Assembly (NCBI RefSeq): GCF_022869785.1
Contig: NZ_CP094997.1
Span: 496,001-560,000, forward strand
Direction: 5' to 3'
DNA: 64,000 nucleotides
Source: Dyadobacter chenwenxiniae
GTDB lineage: Bacteria; Bacteroidota; Bacteroidia; Cytophagales; Spirosomataceae
Shown: in pieces, positions 53,566 through 62,943 of the stretch
Position numbering within the stretch: position 1 is the first letter of the stretch
How the letters are laid out: the number at the start of each line of letters is the position of its first letter
Program-made: the position numbers and the translations under genes
The notes under the pieces: generated by a model
What the model was told of the DNA's origin: nothing
The model's database searches: none
Seen by the model: the letters and a program-made list of their open reading frames with translations, nothing else

Positions 53566-54363
53566 ATGGGCAAAGTAATTGCAATTGCAAACCAAAAAGG
53601 AGGAGTAGGGAAAACGACAACCGCTATTAATCTTGCGGCAAGTCTGGCTGCGCTTGAATTCCGTACGCTTATCATCGATGCTGACCCACAGGCCAATTCA
53701 ACTTCCGGGCTTGGTTTCAATCCGCAGGAGATGGAAAACAGCATTTACGAATGCATGGTGGAGCAGGCCAAAACGGCAGATATTATCTTAGAAACTGATT
53801 TTCCGAATTTAAATTTACTACCCTCACACATTGATCTCGTGGGTGCGGAAATAGAGATGATCAATCTCAAAAACCGCGAGCAGCGCATGAAGGATGCCAT
53901 TGCTGAGATCCGCGATGATTACGACTTTATCATTATAGACTGTTCGCCCTCACTCGGGCTTATCACCATCAACAGCCTTACCGCCGCCGATTCGGTTATT
54001 ATTCCGGTTCAATGTGAGTATTTTGCATTGGAAGGCTTAGGTAAGCTCTTGAATACCATCACTATTATTCAATCCAGGCTTAACACTGGTTTGATCATTG
54101 AAGGCATCTTGCTAACAATGTACGACCTGCGGCTGCGCCTATCCAACCAGGTTGTGAATGAGGTGACCAGCCATTTTGAATCACTTGTTTTCAACACCAT
54201 TATCCCGCGAAATGTACGCATCAGCGAAGCGCCAAGTTATGGAATTCCTGTAATGGCGCAGGATGCAGACAGTAAGGGAGCGGTGAGCTATTTAAATCTT
54301 GCCCGGGAAATTCTCAGTAAAAACGGTTTGATGTCCTCTGATAAACAGTTGGGTGTAAACTAA
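53566..54363 (+). CDS. parA: Chromosome-partitioning ATPase ParA (Soj)
   Basis: This 265-residue ParA ATPase begins MGKVIAIANQKGGVGKTTT with the deviant Walker A motif KGGVGKTT at residues 11-18. LIIDADPQANSTSGLG is the Walker A' region with the conserved Asp. DYDFIIIDCSPSLGLI is Walker B. It pairs with ParB to segregate the chromosome origin. The ATG at 53566 was chosen; a TTG at 53539 would add nine residues that do not belong to the fold. The parB gene follows after 27 bases. Confidence 0.96.
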   Translation: MGKVIAIANQKGGVGKTTTAINLAASLAALEFRTLIIDADPQANSTSGLGFNPQEMENSIYECMVEQAKTADIILETDFPNLNLLPSHIDLVGAEIEMINLKNREQRMKDAIAEIRDDYDFIIIDCSPSLGLITINSLTAADSVIIPVQCEYFALEGLGKLLNTITIIQSRLNTGLIIEGILLTMYDLRLRLSNQVVNEVTSHFESLVFNTIIPRNVRISEAPSYGIPVMAQDADSKGAVSYLNLAREILSKNGLMSSDKQLGVN

Positions 54364-54390
54364 ATAAATGGTTTGAATAGCGAGAAAGCA

Positions 54391-55305
54391 ATGGAGAACG
54401 GTAAAGCGAAGAAAATGACAGGATTGGGAAGAGGCCTCGGAGCGCTTCTTCAGGATTCTGAAAAAGTAAATACGCACAGAACAAAGGAGCGGCCGTCTGC
54501 AACGGATGTGGTCGGCTCCATGAGCGAAATAGATGTAAGCCTGATCGAGGCAAACCCTTACCAGCCCCGCACAAAATTCGATCAGGAGTCCTTGCAGGAA
54601 TTGGCAGATTCGATTCGTGTCCAGGGCATTATCCAACCCATTACCGTGAGACAATTATCGGAGGACAGCTATCAGCTGATCTCTGGCGAAAGGCGTTTGC
54701 AGGCTTCCAGATCCATTGGAATGACTGCAATTCCTGCTTATATAAGGACTGCTAATGACCAGCAAATGCTGGAAATGGCGCTGATCGAGAACATTCAGCG
54801 CGAAAATCTTAACTCAATTGAAATTGCGCTCAGCTATCAGAGGCTGATTTTGGAATGTAATCTTAAGCAGGAAGAATTGGGTGTACGCGTTGGTAAAAAT
54901 CGAACAACGGTCAATAATTATATCAGGTTACTGAAACTGCCGCCTGTGATCCAGGCAGCATTGCGTGACAACCAGATCAGCATGGGACATGCCCGCGCTA
55001 TTATCACCATTAATAGTGATCAGAGTCAATTAAAGATTTTTAACAAAATAATTGAAGAGGGCTGGTCGGTGCGAAAAGTGGAAGAGGAGGTCAGAAAGCT
55101 GGGAATGATGAGTAATATCTCGTTTGCGAGCAAAAAACAGGCAACAATTAATCAAGAAATTAAGTCGTTACAGTTTCAATTATCGTCCTTTTTCGGGGCT
55201 AAGGTTTCCGTAAAAAGCAATAATGACAACAAAGGAGAAATCAAGATCCCCTTTGGGTCACAAGACGAGCTGAAAAAGATTCTGGAAACACTGAAATTTA
55301 AATAA
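54391..55305 (+). CDS. parB: Chromosome-partitioning protein ParB (Spo0J)
   Basis: This 304-residue protein has the N-terminal KMTGLGRGLGALL segment that contacts ParA, then the ParB/Srx-type domain (about 45-135) with ANPYQPRTKF and GERRLQASR. A helix-turn-helix domain follows (EELGVRVGKNRTTVNNYIRLL). The C-terminal dimerisation part (about 250-304) is basic and variable. It binds parS sites near the origin; no good parS palindrome was seen in this stretch. The ATG at 54391 was chosen over a TTG at 54373. Confidence 0.95.
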   Translation: MENGKAKKMTGLGRGLGALLQDSEKVNTHRTKERPSATDVVGSMSEIDVSLIEANPYQPRTKFDQESLQELADSIRVQGIIQPITVRQLSEDSYQLISGERRLQASRSIGMTAIPAYIRTANDQQMLEMALIENIQRENLNSIEIALSYQRLILECNLKQEELGVRVGKNRTTVNNYIRLLKLPPVIQAALRDNQISMGHARAIITINSDQSQLKIFNKIIEEGWSVRKVEEEVRKLGMMSNISFASKKQATINQEIKSLQFQLSSFFGAKVSVKSNNDNKGEIKIPFGSQDELKKILETLKFK

Positions 55306-55308
55306 AAC

Positions 55309-56004
55309 TTGAAAAACTGGTTTTGGCTTGTTGTAGTCGTGTTATTTTCTCAGGAAGCGATAGCGCAAAAAACATCGAAGGACACGGTGCAAAAAGGTCA
55401 GGTGCAGATCATTACGGCTGATAGCACAGTAATTTCCGCAGCAGACTCATTGATAGGGAATAAAAAGGAAAAGAAATTTTTCCCAGTTCCTAAAACAGCG
55501 ACCAGACTTGCTTTAATTCCGGGAGGAGGGCAGATCTATAACCGCGATTACTGGAAACTTCCTATTGTTTACATCGCTTTCGGAGGAGGATTGTACGCTT
55601 ATTATCTCAACTCATTGAAATACCATGATTATCTGGCAACATATAAGTCGTTTTACGATCTGAACCCTGCCAGTCCAGATTATGGACAGATCAAAGCCGG
55701 TTTGACAGCCGATTCAGTTATGCCGATCAGGGTCCGTAATTTGCTGAATACCAATAGTGAAATGGGTGAAATAAGTCGTGATCAGGCTGCCCGCGGTAAG
55801 AATTACTGGAGGCGTAACCGGGGGTTTGCTTTAATTGTGTCCGGATTGATTTATACACTGTCCATCATTGAAGCCAATGTAGCAGCGCATTTGAAGACAT
55901 TCGATTTATCGGAAGACCTGACTTTGAGGGTTGAGCCCAAACTGAATCAACCGCAAATGCTGACACCGACGCCGGGATTAAGGCTTGTTTTTAACCTAAA
56001 ATAA
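55309..56004 (+). CDS. DUF5683 family exported protein
   Basis: This 231-residue protein starts with TTG at 55309, three bases after parB. It has a signal peptide (NWFWLVVVVLFSQEAIAQ). The DUF5683 part (about 60-150) reads TRLALIPGGGQIYNRDYWKLP and then IVYIAFGGGLYAYYLNS, a pair of membrane-associated helices. A third hydrophobic segment lies near residues 170-195. The family is frequent next to parAB and dapB in Bacteroidota. Its role is not known; an envelope function is likely. Confidence 0.85.
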   Translation: MKNWFWLVVVVLFSQEAIAQKTSKDTVQKGQVQIITADSTVISAADSLIGNKKEKKFFPVPKTATRLALIPGGGQIYNRDYWKLPIVYIAFGGGLYAYYLNSLKYHDYLATYKSFYDLNPASPDYGQIKAGLTADSVMPIRVRNLLNTNSEMGEISRDQAARGKNYWRRNRGFALIVSGLIYTLSIIEANVAAHLKTFDLSEDLTLRVEPKLNQPQMLTPTPGLRLVFNLK

Positions 56005-56029
56005 TTAGTACAGAATAAATTTACGTTTA

Positions 56030-56743
56030 ATGAGGATTTTATTACTGGGATATGGCAAAATGGGGAAGACGATCGAAAAAATTGCACTTGAAAGAGGGCA
56101 CTCGATCGTAGGGAAAATTGATATCGATAACCGCTCCGACATGGATGCATTGAAGCCAGCCGATGTGGACGTTGCCATTGAATTCAGTGCTCCCGAGGCT
56201 GCTTATAACAATATTACCTACTGTTTGAAAAAAGGATGGCCCGTCGTAAGCGGCACAACGGGCTGGCTAGAACATCGTTCTGAAATTGAAAAGCTGTGTG
56301 TGCAGCAGAACGGCGCCTTCTTTTATGCTTCCAATTACAGCATTGGCGTTAACCTCTTCTTCCGCCTCAACCGCCAGCTGGCCAGATTAATGAACGGACA
56401 TGGTTACGAACAATCCATGACCGAAATCCACCACATTCACAAGCTGGACGCGCCCAGCGGCACCGCAATTACACTCGCCGAGGCCATTACGGACGAAATC
56501 GACAATCTGGAAGGCTGGAAACTCGCTCCTGAAACGGAGGGCGGTTATCTGCAAATTACGTCCAAAAGGGAAGGGGAAGTTCCCGGAACCCACATTGTGC
56601 GCTACGAATCGGAAGTGGATACCATTGAAATTTCCCATACAGCGCACAGCCGCGCAGGTTTTGCATTGGGTGCGGTTGTTTCGGCAGAATGGCTTCCCGG
56701 CAGAAACGGGGTTTTTGGTATGAACGACCTCCTGAAAATTTGA
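56030..56743 (+). CDS. dapB: 4-hydroxy-tetrahydrodipicolinate reductase
   Basis: This 237-residue enzyme catalyses the NAD(P)H-dependent step after dihydrodipicolinate synthase in lysine and meso-diaminopimelate synthesis. The nucleotide-binding loop is LLLGYGKMGKTIE (residues 4-16). The substrate region shows SGTTGWLEH and EIHHIHKLDAPSGTA with the catalytic His-His and Lys residues. The length is slightly shorter than many relatives (240-270), as in other Bacteroidota. It supplies peptidoglycan precursors, which fits its position before two signal peptidase genes. Confidence 0.95.
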   Translation: MRILLLGYGKMGKTIEKIALERGHSIVGKIDIDNRSDMDALKPADVDVAIEFSAPEAAYNNITYCLKKGWPVVSGTTGWLEHRSEIEKLCVQQNGAFFYASNYSIGVNLFFRLNRQLARLMNGHGYEQSMTEIHHIHKLDAPSGTAITLAEAITDEIDNLEGWKLAPETEGGYLQITSKREGEVPGTHIVRYESEVDTIEISHTAHSRAGFALGAVVSAEWLPGRNGVFGMNDLLKI

Positions 56744-56776
56744 AATACAAACTCTTAACTATCAATTGAACATAGC

Positions 56777-57913
56777 ATGGCTATTAATAAAGAAATGACT
56801 TCCCGAACTGCTCACACCGGCAAAAGAAAATCGCCGGTAAGGGAATGGTTCGATTCCATACTTTTTGCTGTTGTTGCCGCGACCCTAATCCGTTGGTTGT
56901 TTTTTGAAGCATTTACGATCCCGACGCCTTCCATGGAAAACAGCCTTTTGGTGGGTGATTTCTTGTTTGTTAGCAAGCTGCATTATGGCACCCGGACGCC
57001 CAAAACGCCGTTGCAAGTGCCTTTGACGCATCAGACCATTTGGGGAACGAACATTCCTTCTTACAGCGATGCCATTCAATTGCCTCAATATCGTCTGCCC
57101 GGTTTCAGTGAAGTGAAACGCGGCGATGTTGTGGTTTTTAACTACCCGCCTGAGTTGCAGCATCCCGTGGATCTTAAAACAAATTATATTAAACGCTGCA
57201 TGGGGTTACCGGGCGATAAACTGGAAGTGAGAGACTTGCAGGTTTATGCCAATGGCACAGCAGTCGAAAATCCAGTGCGCATGGAGAATGAATATTTCGT
57301 GGCGACGACAACCTCTGTGAATGAGGAAAAAGTATTTAAGGAAAATGGCGTTTCAGAATACAATGCATATACTGAAAGCTTCAATGATACAATTCCTTCC
57401 AATGACCAGATGGGTTATCTGGTTTTTACCACCGTTGAAATTGCGGCAAAACTAAAATCATACGACTTCGTAAAAGGCATTACATTGGTTAAATCTTCGA
57501 AGGACATCAGTGAGCCAATGCTTTATCCGAATTCCTCCCTCTTCAAGTGGAACCGTGATAATTATGGCCCGATCATTGTTCCAAAAGAAGGCGCGACCGT
57601 CCAATTAACCCCTGAGAACATTGCCACTTACGGTCCGGTCATCAAAAATTACGAAGGACTTGAAGGCGTGGAGTTTGACGAAAAATCGGTGAAAGTGGCT
57701 GGCAAGGCGATTACGAGCTATACATTCAAGCAGGATTACTATTTTATGATGGGCGATAACCGTCATAATTCGGCGGATTCACGTTATTGGGGTTTTGTTC
57801 CAATGGACCACATTGTAGGTAAGGCTGTTTTTGTCTGGATGTCCATTGATCCAAGTCCAACGAGCTTCTTTAATAAGATCAGATGGAATCGTTTGTTCCG
57901 TGTGATTAATTAG
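56777..57913 (+). CDS. lepB: Signal peptidase I, first of two tandem copies
   Basis: This 378-residue enzyme cuts signal peptides from exported proteins. It has a membrane helix near residues 27-46, then box B FTIPTPSMENSLLVGDFLF with nucleophile S52, and NYIKRCMGLPGDKLE with the general base Lys near residue 139. FMMGDNRHNSADSRYWG is box E. The protein is longer than E. coli LepB because of an insertion of about 150 residues between the Lys region and box E. It is 60% or more similar by eye to the next gene and separated from it by a strong terminator. Confidence 0.92.
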   Translation: MAINKEMTSRTAHTGKRKSPVREWFDSILFAVVAATLIRWLFFEAFTIPTPSMENSLLVGDFLFVSKLHYGTRTPKTPLQVPLTHQTIWGTNIPSYSDAIQLPQYRLPGFSEVKRGDVVVFNYPPELQHPVDLKTNYIKRCMGLPGDKLEVRDLQVYANGTAVENPVRMENEYFVATTTSVNEEKVFKENGVSEYNAYTESFNDTIPSNDQMGYLVFTTVEIAAKLKSYDFVKGITLVKSSKDISEPMLYPNSSLFKWNRDNYGPIIVPKEGATVQLTPENIATYGPVIKNYEGLEGVEFDEKSVKVAGKAITSYTFKQDYYFMMGDNRHNSADSRYWGFVPMDHIVGKAVFVWMSIDPSPTSFFNKIRWNRLFRVIN

Positions 57914-57933
57914 TAAGTGATGATATAAAGTCG

Positions 57934-57967
57934 ATAGGAAGCATAAATTATGCTTCCTATTTTTTTT
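57934..57967 (+). terminator. Intrinsic terminator after the first signal peptidase gene
   Basis: An 11-pair perfect stem (57934-57944 with 57950-57960) and a loop of five bases is followed by a run of at least seven T (57961-57967). It ends the parA to lepB unit, so the second copy needs its own promoter. Confidence 0.92.
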
Positions 57968-58048
57968 GATATATAAATAAATATTATATGACTGTTTATT
58001 TATTATTGTGATAAACATTATATTGCTGAAAATTTATAGTTCAGCATA

Positions 58049-59227
58049 ATGTCTGTCACTTCAATTCCACACAAGCCGCAGCAAGCCAAACCAAAAAAAT
58101 CCGGTTTTAGGGAGTGGCTCGATTCTGTGCTGTTTGCCGTAATCACCGCCACTTTGATTCGTTGGCTCATTTTCAGCGCTTTTGTGATTCCTACGCCTTC
58201 CATGGAAAATTCACTCCTGGTTGGTGATTATCTGTTTGTTAGCAGGTTACATTACGGAACCACCACACCCGTTACGCCATTGCAAGTGCCGCTCACGCAT
58301 CAGTCGGTCTGGGGCACGAGCATTCCTTCCTATCTTGACTGGATACAATTGCCTCAATACAGGCTTCCAGGATTTACGGATGTAAAACGCGGCGATGTGG
58401 TTGTGTTCAATTTGCCCGTGGAGCATCCGGAGGCATACAATAAGTACAGTTCAGTTTTGCCAGACCTTCATCCACATCCATTGGATCTTCGGTCCAATTA
58501 CATTAAAAGGTGTGTCGCTATTGCCGGGGACAAGCTCGAAGTGCGTAACGGGCAGGTGTATGTAAACAAAACTGCGCAAAAGAATCCGGCGCGGATGCAA
58601 AGCGAGTACTTTATGTCTACAACCACGCCCGTTAACGAGCAGAATGTTTTTCGCAAAAATGGCATTACGGACTTCTCGCAATTTACCGAGACATTTAATG
58701 ACAGTGTAGCCTCCAATGATGAGTCGGGGTATATTATCAAAACAACCAGCGCGCTTGTTGAGAAATTAAAGGCTTTTGATTTTGTAAAAAGAGTTGAGCC
58801 CATTCACACCAGCAAGGGTTTGAAAGAGCCTTATCTCTTTCCTGAAACGGACTCATTATATTGGAATAAAGACAATTATGGCCCCATCGTCGTACCAAAA
58901 GAAGGAGTTAATGTTCCCTTATCTCCGATAAATGTTGCGATTTATGGAGAGGTTATCAAGAATTATGATGGAAATGACGATATCGTGATCAAGGACGGAA
59001 AGATTCTGCAAAATGGCAAGATGCTTACCAGCTATACATTTCGCCAGGATTATTACTTTATGATGGGGGACAACCGGCACAATTCGGCCGATTCAAGATA
59101 CTGGGGATTTGTACCCAAAGACCACATTGTAGGAAAAGCAGTTTTTGTATGGATGTCGCTGGATCCTGATCCTGTCAGTTTTGTCAACAAGATTCGATGG
59201 GACAGAATTTTCAGGATTATTGAATAG
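58049..59227 (+). CDS. lepB: Signal peptidase I, second tandem copy
   Basis: This 392-residue paralogue of the preceding gene has the same layout: membrane helix near 27-46, FVIPTPSMENSLLVGDYLF with nucleophile S51, NYIKRCVAIAGDKLE with Lys near 153, and FMMGDNRHNSADSRYWG. The differences cluster in the variable insertion and in a 14-residue longer loop before the Lys region. All catalytic residues are kept, so it is likely active. A small hairpin (58025-58030 with 58040-58045) lies directly before the ATG. Confidence 0.92.
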   Translation: MSVTSIPHKPQQAKPKKSGFREWLDSVLFAVITATLIRWLIFSAFVIPTPSMENSLLVGDYLFVSRLHYGTTTPVTPLQVPLTHQSVWGTSIPSYLDWIQLPQYRLPGFTDVKRGDVVVFNLPVEHPEAYNKYSSVLPDLHPHPLDLRSNYIKRCVAIAGDKLEVRNGQVYVNKTAQKNPARMQSEYFMSTTTPVNEQNVFRKNGITDFSQFTETFNDSVASNDESGYIIKTTSALVEKLKAFDFVKRVEPIHTSKGLKEPYLFPETDSLYWNKDNYGPIVVPKEGVNVPLSPINVAIYGEVIKNYDGNDDIVIKDGKILQNGKMLTSYTFRQDYYFMMGDNRHNSADSRYWGFVPKDHIVGKAVFVWMSLDPDPVSFVNKIRWDRIFRIIE

Positions 59228-59231
59228 CCAG

Positions 59232-59258
59232 AAGACCGGTGATAAGCCGGTCTTTTGG
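59232..59258. terminator. Intrinsic terminator between the second lepB and the GH13 gene
   Basis: AAGACCGG (59232-59239) and CCGGTCTT (59247-59254) form a perfect eight-pair stem with a seven-base loop and a short T-run. The position between convergent genes suggests use from both sides. Confidence 0.75.
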
Positions 59259-59274
59259 TAGAAATAAGTTGTTA

Positions 59275-61098
59275 TTAATCTTCCTGAGAAAATACAAGCA
59301 CTGAGTAAGGCGGGATTTGCAATGTGGCATGAACTGGCAGACTGTCAAATTCACCATCCATTGTTTCAATGTCAAACACACCCAGATGTGAGAATTCCGG
59401 ATCATATTGTTCATTGTCGCTGTTGAATCGCAGGTTCCATTTGCCGGCTCTGGGGAAACCGACTTTATAGTCATGGAATGTTTCAATTGAGAAGTTCAAA
59501 ACGACAACAACGCTGTCTTTTGGCCCGCCTTCGCTCCAACGGTGCATCACGATCACTTTCTTATCCTTATCGGCACGAATGATCTGGACATGCTGGCCTT
59601 GAAGACCCTTTGTTACACCGAACCAGTTTCGGCGCATATGGATCATATCACGATGTAAAGTCGCGAAACCACTGAATTTTTCAAGTCTTGACCAATCAAT
59701 CGGGTCGCTGTCAGAAAACCATTTATCCTCTAACAATGGCTGTCCCTGAAAAACCATAGGAATGCCTGGTGAAGTAAGCACTAACGCAACCCCCAGAGCA
59801 GCGCGTTTTTTGGAATACCAGTTATTTACATCGCCATTCGCAATCTCCTCCGCCACGCGTGCCTGACCATTGGCCACTTCGTCGTGTGATTCTGTATAAA
59901 TAATCCGTTGAAAGGAATCTTCATTGTATCGGTGTGTAATCGCTTCAACAACATCCTCCATATTCCGATCCTGATCATTAGCGGTGATAATGGCTTCACG
60001 AACCGAATGCACAAATCGGGCATCCCATTGAGAGCCATATCCCAAGCCACCGTCTTCCACGGAGTCGGTAATGAAATCCAGCGAATGCATATCTTCTGCA
60101 ATCGTGAGGCAGTTAGGGCAATTTTCGCGAATGTCTTTATTGATCCATTGCATTAAGGAAATGCCTTCGGGGATGTCGTTTCCGGGGTTTCCATCCGCTT
60201 TTACATTGCGGATGTAGGGGACCATATCCATTCTCAGTCCGTCAACACGGTAATCGCGCAGCCACATCATGGCGTTGTCGTGAATGTATTGCCTTACTTC
60301 TCCGCGCCCGTAATCCGGACGGGTGCTTCCCCAGGGCGTTTCGGCACGCCAGTCGTTGTAAAAGTAAATGCCGCCTCCGTCGTTCTCATGCCAGCCGTCA
60401 AACTGCCAGATATCCAGGTCAGAAGGACCAAAATGGTTGTAAACAACATCAAGGATGACTGCGATCCCGGCTTCGTGCGCTGCTTTGACGAATGCCTTCA
60501 AGCCGTCGGGGCCGCCGTAGTCAGATTCTATCGCGAAAGGACTTGCGGGATTATATCCCCAGGAGCGTGATCCCGGAAACTCAGAACAGGGCATTAATTC
60601 AACAGCGTTAAATCCCATGTCTTTCAGGTATGGCAACTTTTCAATAGCCGTGTATAATGTGCCGACCTGCCCTGCTTCTTTTACGTGGAATGTCCCCACA
60701 TGCAGTTCATAGATGACCAGCTCGTGCCAGCTGGGGATTTGGAAACTTACATTCTGCCAATCGAAGCTTGCCTGGTTATAAACCACACAATTTCCCGCTG
60801 AGTTGGTCACTTTCAATGCATAGGGGTCATTTCTGTGGAGAACACCTGATGGTGTTTTTAATAAAAATTTATACTCATCACCTTCTTTTGAGTTTTCAAT
60901 TAGCGCACCCCAGTGTCCATTTTCTTCTGGTGAAAGAGGGTTTGCATCTTCTTTCCAGTCATTAAAACTTCCAATGACACTAACACCCTCTGCATTTGGT
61001 GCCCAAACTCTGTAATATACTCCTTCCGGGTAGCACGTAGCACCCATTCCTTCAAAACTCTGAACCGGTTCTGTTTCAGTGGTCTGTAAATTGTCCAT
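59275..61098 (-). CDS. GH13 alpha-glucan enzyme (branching-enzyme or TreZ-like) with N-terminal CBM48-type domain
   Basis: This 607-residue protein has an early-set beta domain (about 15-105; GVYYRVWAPNAEGVSVIG) before the GH13 barrel. Motifs include YELHVGTFHVKEAG, NAVELMPCSEFPGSRSWGY, VILDVVYNHFGPSDL, DYRVDGLRMDMV (nucleophile near D291), LTIAEDM (acid near E335) and ESHDEV (near D406), then a beta-sandwich C-terminus. VYNHFGPS and the early-set domain resemble TreZ (trehalohydrolase); SHDEV and overall layout also recall GlgB branching enzymes. The reaction is therefore uncertain. The ATG at 61098 was chosen. It may work with the TreY-MalQ fusion 55 kb away. Confidence 0.8.
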   Translation of the reverse strand: MDNLQTTETEPVQSFEGMGATCYPEGVYYRVWAPNAEGVSVIGSFNDWKEDANPLSPEENGHWGALIENSKEGDEYKFLLKTPSGVLHRNDPYALKVTNSAGNCVVYNQASFDWQNVSFQIPSWHELVIYELHVGTFHVKEAGQVGTLYTAIEKLPYLKDMGFNAVELMPCSEFPGSRSWGYNPASPFAIESDYGGPDGLKAFVKAAHEAGIAVILDVVYNHFGPSDLDIWQFDGWHENDGGGIYFYNDWRAETPWGSTRPDYGRGEVRQYIHDNAMMWLRDYRVDGLRMDMVPYIRNVKADGNPGNDIPEGISLMQWINKDIRENCPNCLTIAEDMHSLDFITDSVEDGGLGYGSQWDARFVHSVREAIITANDQDRNMEDVVEAITHRYNEDSFQRIIYTESHDEVANGQARVAEEIANGDVNNWYSKKRAALGVALVLTSPGIPMVFQGQPLLEDKWFSDSDPIDWSRLEKFSGFATLHRDMIHMRRNWFGVTKGLQGQHVQIIRADKDKKVIVMHRWSEGGPKDSVVVVLNFSIETFHDYKVGFPRAGKWNLRFNSDNEQYDPEFSHLGVFDIETMDGEFDSLPVHATLQIPPYSVLVFSQED

Positions 61099-61181
61099 AT
61101 TCCCTTTGAGGATTATTATTATTTTTGAATGATATTCATTACGTATATTGGCAAATTGTATGCCACTCAAAACACACTATC

Positions 61182-62306
61182 ATGTCAGAATTAACGGAGG
61201 TCGAAAAGATCTGTACGCTTGCGCTTATACACACGCCCGGTGTGGGTTCCATAACCATCAGGCAGCTGATCAGCTACTGCGGGGGCGCAGAGGAAGTTTT
61301 TCAGGCCGATTACAGAAAGCTCATTCACATTCCCGGTATCGGCGAAAAGGTTGTGCGGGCAATCCTGAGCAAAGAATCGGTTGGAATGGCTGAAAAAGAA
61401 TTCGTCAGTTGTAGCAACACAGATACCAGCCTGCATTTTTTCACAGATCCCACTTATCCGGCCCGACTGAAACCCTTATACGATTCGCCCATTGTCCTTT
61501 ATTCACGCGGTAATTTTGACTTCAATATGGCCCGAACGGTGGGCATTGTAGGCACGCGGCAAATAAGCGATTATGGGAAATCAGTAACTGAAACCATCAT
61601 TAAGGAGCTCGAACCTTATCATGCATTGGTAGTGAGCGGGCTTGCATTTGGTGTTGATATTACCGCGCATCGGGCTTGTCTAAAACACAACATGCCAACC
61701 GTTGGTGTGATGGCCAGCGGTTTAAATGTCATTTATCCGTCGGTCCATAAGAAAGCCGCCTCGGAAATGCTCGGAAACGGCGGGCTGGTTACCGAAAACG
61801 CATTGGATACCAAACCGGATTTCATGAGATTTCCGGCGCGTAACCGGATCATTGCGGGGCTGAGTGACATTACCATTGTCGTAGAGTCTGCCAGGAAGGG
61901 TGGGAGCCTGATCACCGTTGAGTTCGCACAGAATTATCACCGGGATGTTTATGCGGTCCCTGGAATGCTGGGGAGCGTGCATTCAGAAGGTTGTAATTTT
62001 TTAATCAGGGACAACAAAGCATCCATTTTTACGTCTGTTGCAGATATGGCGGTGGCGATGGGTTGGGAACAAAACGGGAAGGACCCGGAGCCGGTGCGGC
62101 CGGTGCAAATGCAAACGAGCTTTGAAGGTTTTACGCAGGACGAAGGGCAGATTTTAGCGCTGCTTAAACAGAAAGGAAACATGCAACTGGATGAATTGGC
62201 CTGGCAAGCAGGCATGCATTTGAATAAGCTGGCGGCTTTGTTATTGAACCTGGAATTTCAGGGAATGATCCGTTCGTTACCAGGGAAAAAATATGGATTA
62301 ATCTAA
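61182..62306 (+). CDS. dprA: DNA processing protein DprA
   Basis: This 374-residue protein loads RecA on incoming single-stranded DNA during transformation. The N-terminal helical part (about 1-75) contains a helix-hairpin-helix (LIHIPGIGEKVVRAIL). The Rossmann-like core has VGIVGTRQISDYG, SGLAFGVDITAHRACL, VMASGLNVIYP, RFPARNRIIAGLSD and ARKGGSLITVEFA. A C-terminal winged helix (about 315-374) completes the DprA layout. The ATG at 61182 was chosen over a weaker upstream start. The next gene begins directly after its stop. Confidence 0.93.
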   Translation: MSELTEVEKICTLALIHTPGVGSITIRQLISYCGGAEEVFQADYRKLIHIPGIGEKVVRAILSKESVGMAEKEFVSCSNTDTSLHFFTDPTYPARLKPLYDSPIVLYSRGNFDFNMARTVGIVGTRQISDYGKSVTETIIKELEPYHALVVSGLAFGVDITAHRACLKHNMPTVGVMASGLNVIYPSVHKKAASEMLGNGGLVTENALDTKPDFMRFPARNRIIAGLSDITIVVESARKGGSLITVEFAQNYHRDVYAVPGMLGSVHSEGCNFLIRDNKASIFTSVADMAVAMGWEQNGKDPEPVRPVQMQTSFEGFTQDEGQILALLKQKGNMQLDELAWQAGMHLNKLAALLLNLEFQGMIRSLPGKKYGLI

Positions 62307-62939
62307 ATGCAGGAAAAAAGTATCATACAAATTATCAAAGAGGGAGAGGGGTTGACGACTGAGTTCAAACGGACTATTGACAGCCCATTCAAGATTGCGA
62401 GGACCCTTGTTTCTTTCGCCAACACATCGGGAGGCAGCTTACTGATCGGCATTTCGGACGCGGGCGCATTTTTGGGCGTTGCTTCCGAGCTGGCGGAGCT
62501 AAAAAAGCTGGAAATTGCGACAAGCAAACTCATTGAGCCAAAGCTGACGATCGGAATTAAATCGATTTTACTGGACGGTAAGAAAGTATTGCAGGTAGAG
62601 ATTGACGAAAGTCCTGATAAACCGCATTATGCTGTTAATGAAAAGGATATGAAGATCATTTATATCCGTGTGAAGGACAAAAGCATTCCCATTCCGAAAC
62701 TGTTAATGCAGGGAGAAACGGATGCAGATCTTGAAAAATTGCTGGCGTCCAGGCATGTAAAAACACTGATTACATATCTGAGGGAACAGGATTCAGTTAC
62801 AGCCAGAGTTTTTTCAAGAATCATTAATATCTCCGAAAAACGGGCCGAAAGAATGTTGCACGACCTGGCAGAGAAACAGGTGCTGCTCCAAATTTCCAGA
62901 CATAAGCCCCAGGCGTTCAGTCTAAAATGGGCAAAATGA
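62307..62939 (+). CDS. AlbA_2 / Schlafen-type putative DNA-binding protein
   Basis: This 210-residue protein has an AlbA_2 domain (about 10-120). The conserved acidic and Phe/Arg region reads TEFKRTI, then FANTSGGSLLIGIS, and VEIDESPDKPHY with KIIYIRVKDKSIPIPKL. The C-terminal third may be a winged helix (ITYLREQDSVTARVFSRII with KRAERMLHDLAEKQVL). Such proteins may bind nucleic acid. It starts on the first base after the dprA stop, so it is co-transcribed with it. Its link with transformation is inferred from that position. Confidence 0.83.
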   Translation: MQEKSIIQIIKEGEGLTTEFKRTIDSPFKIARTLVSFANTSGGSLLIGISDAGAFLGVASELAELKKLEIATSKLIEPKLTIGIKSILLDGKKVLQVEIDESPDKPHYAVNEKDMKIIYIRVKDKSIPIPKLLMQGETDADLEKLLASRHVKTLITYLREQDSVTARVFSRIINISEKRAERMLHDLAEKQVLLQISRHKPQAFSLKWAK

Positions 62940-62943
62940 AAAA

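Noticed and set aside
53401..55305. A parS centromere site near parAB
   Set aside because: No palindrome close to TGTTTCACGTGAAACA was found in this stretch; a site may lie outside the window.
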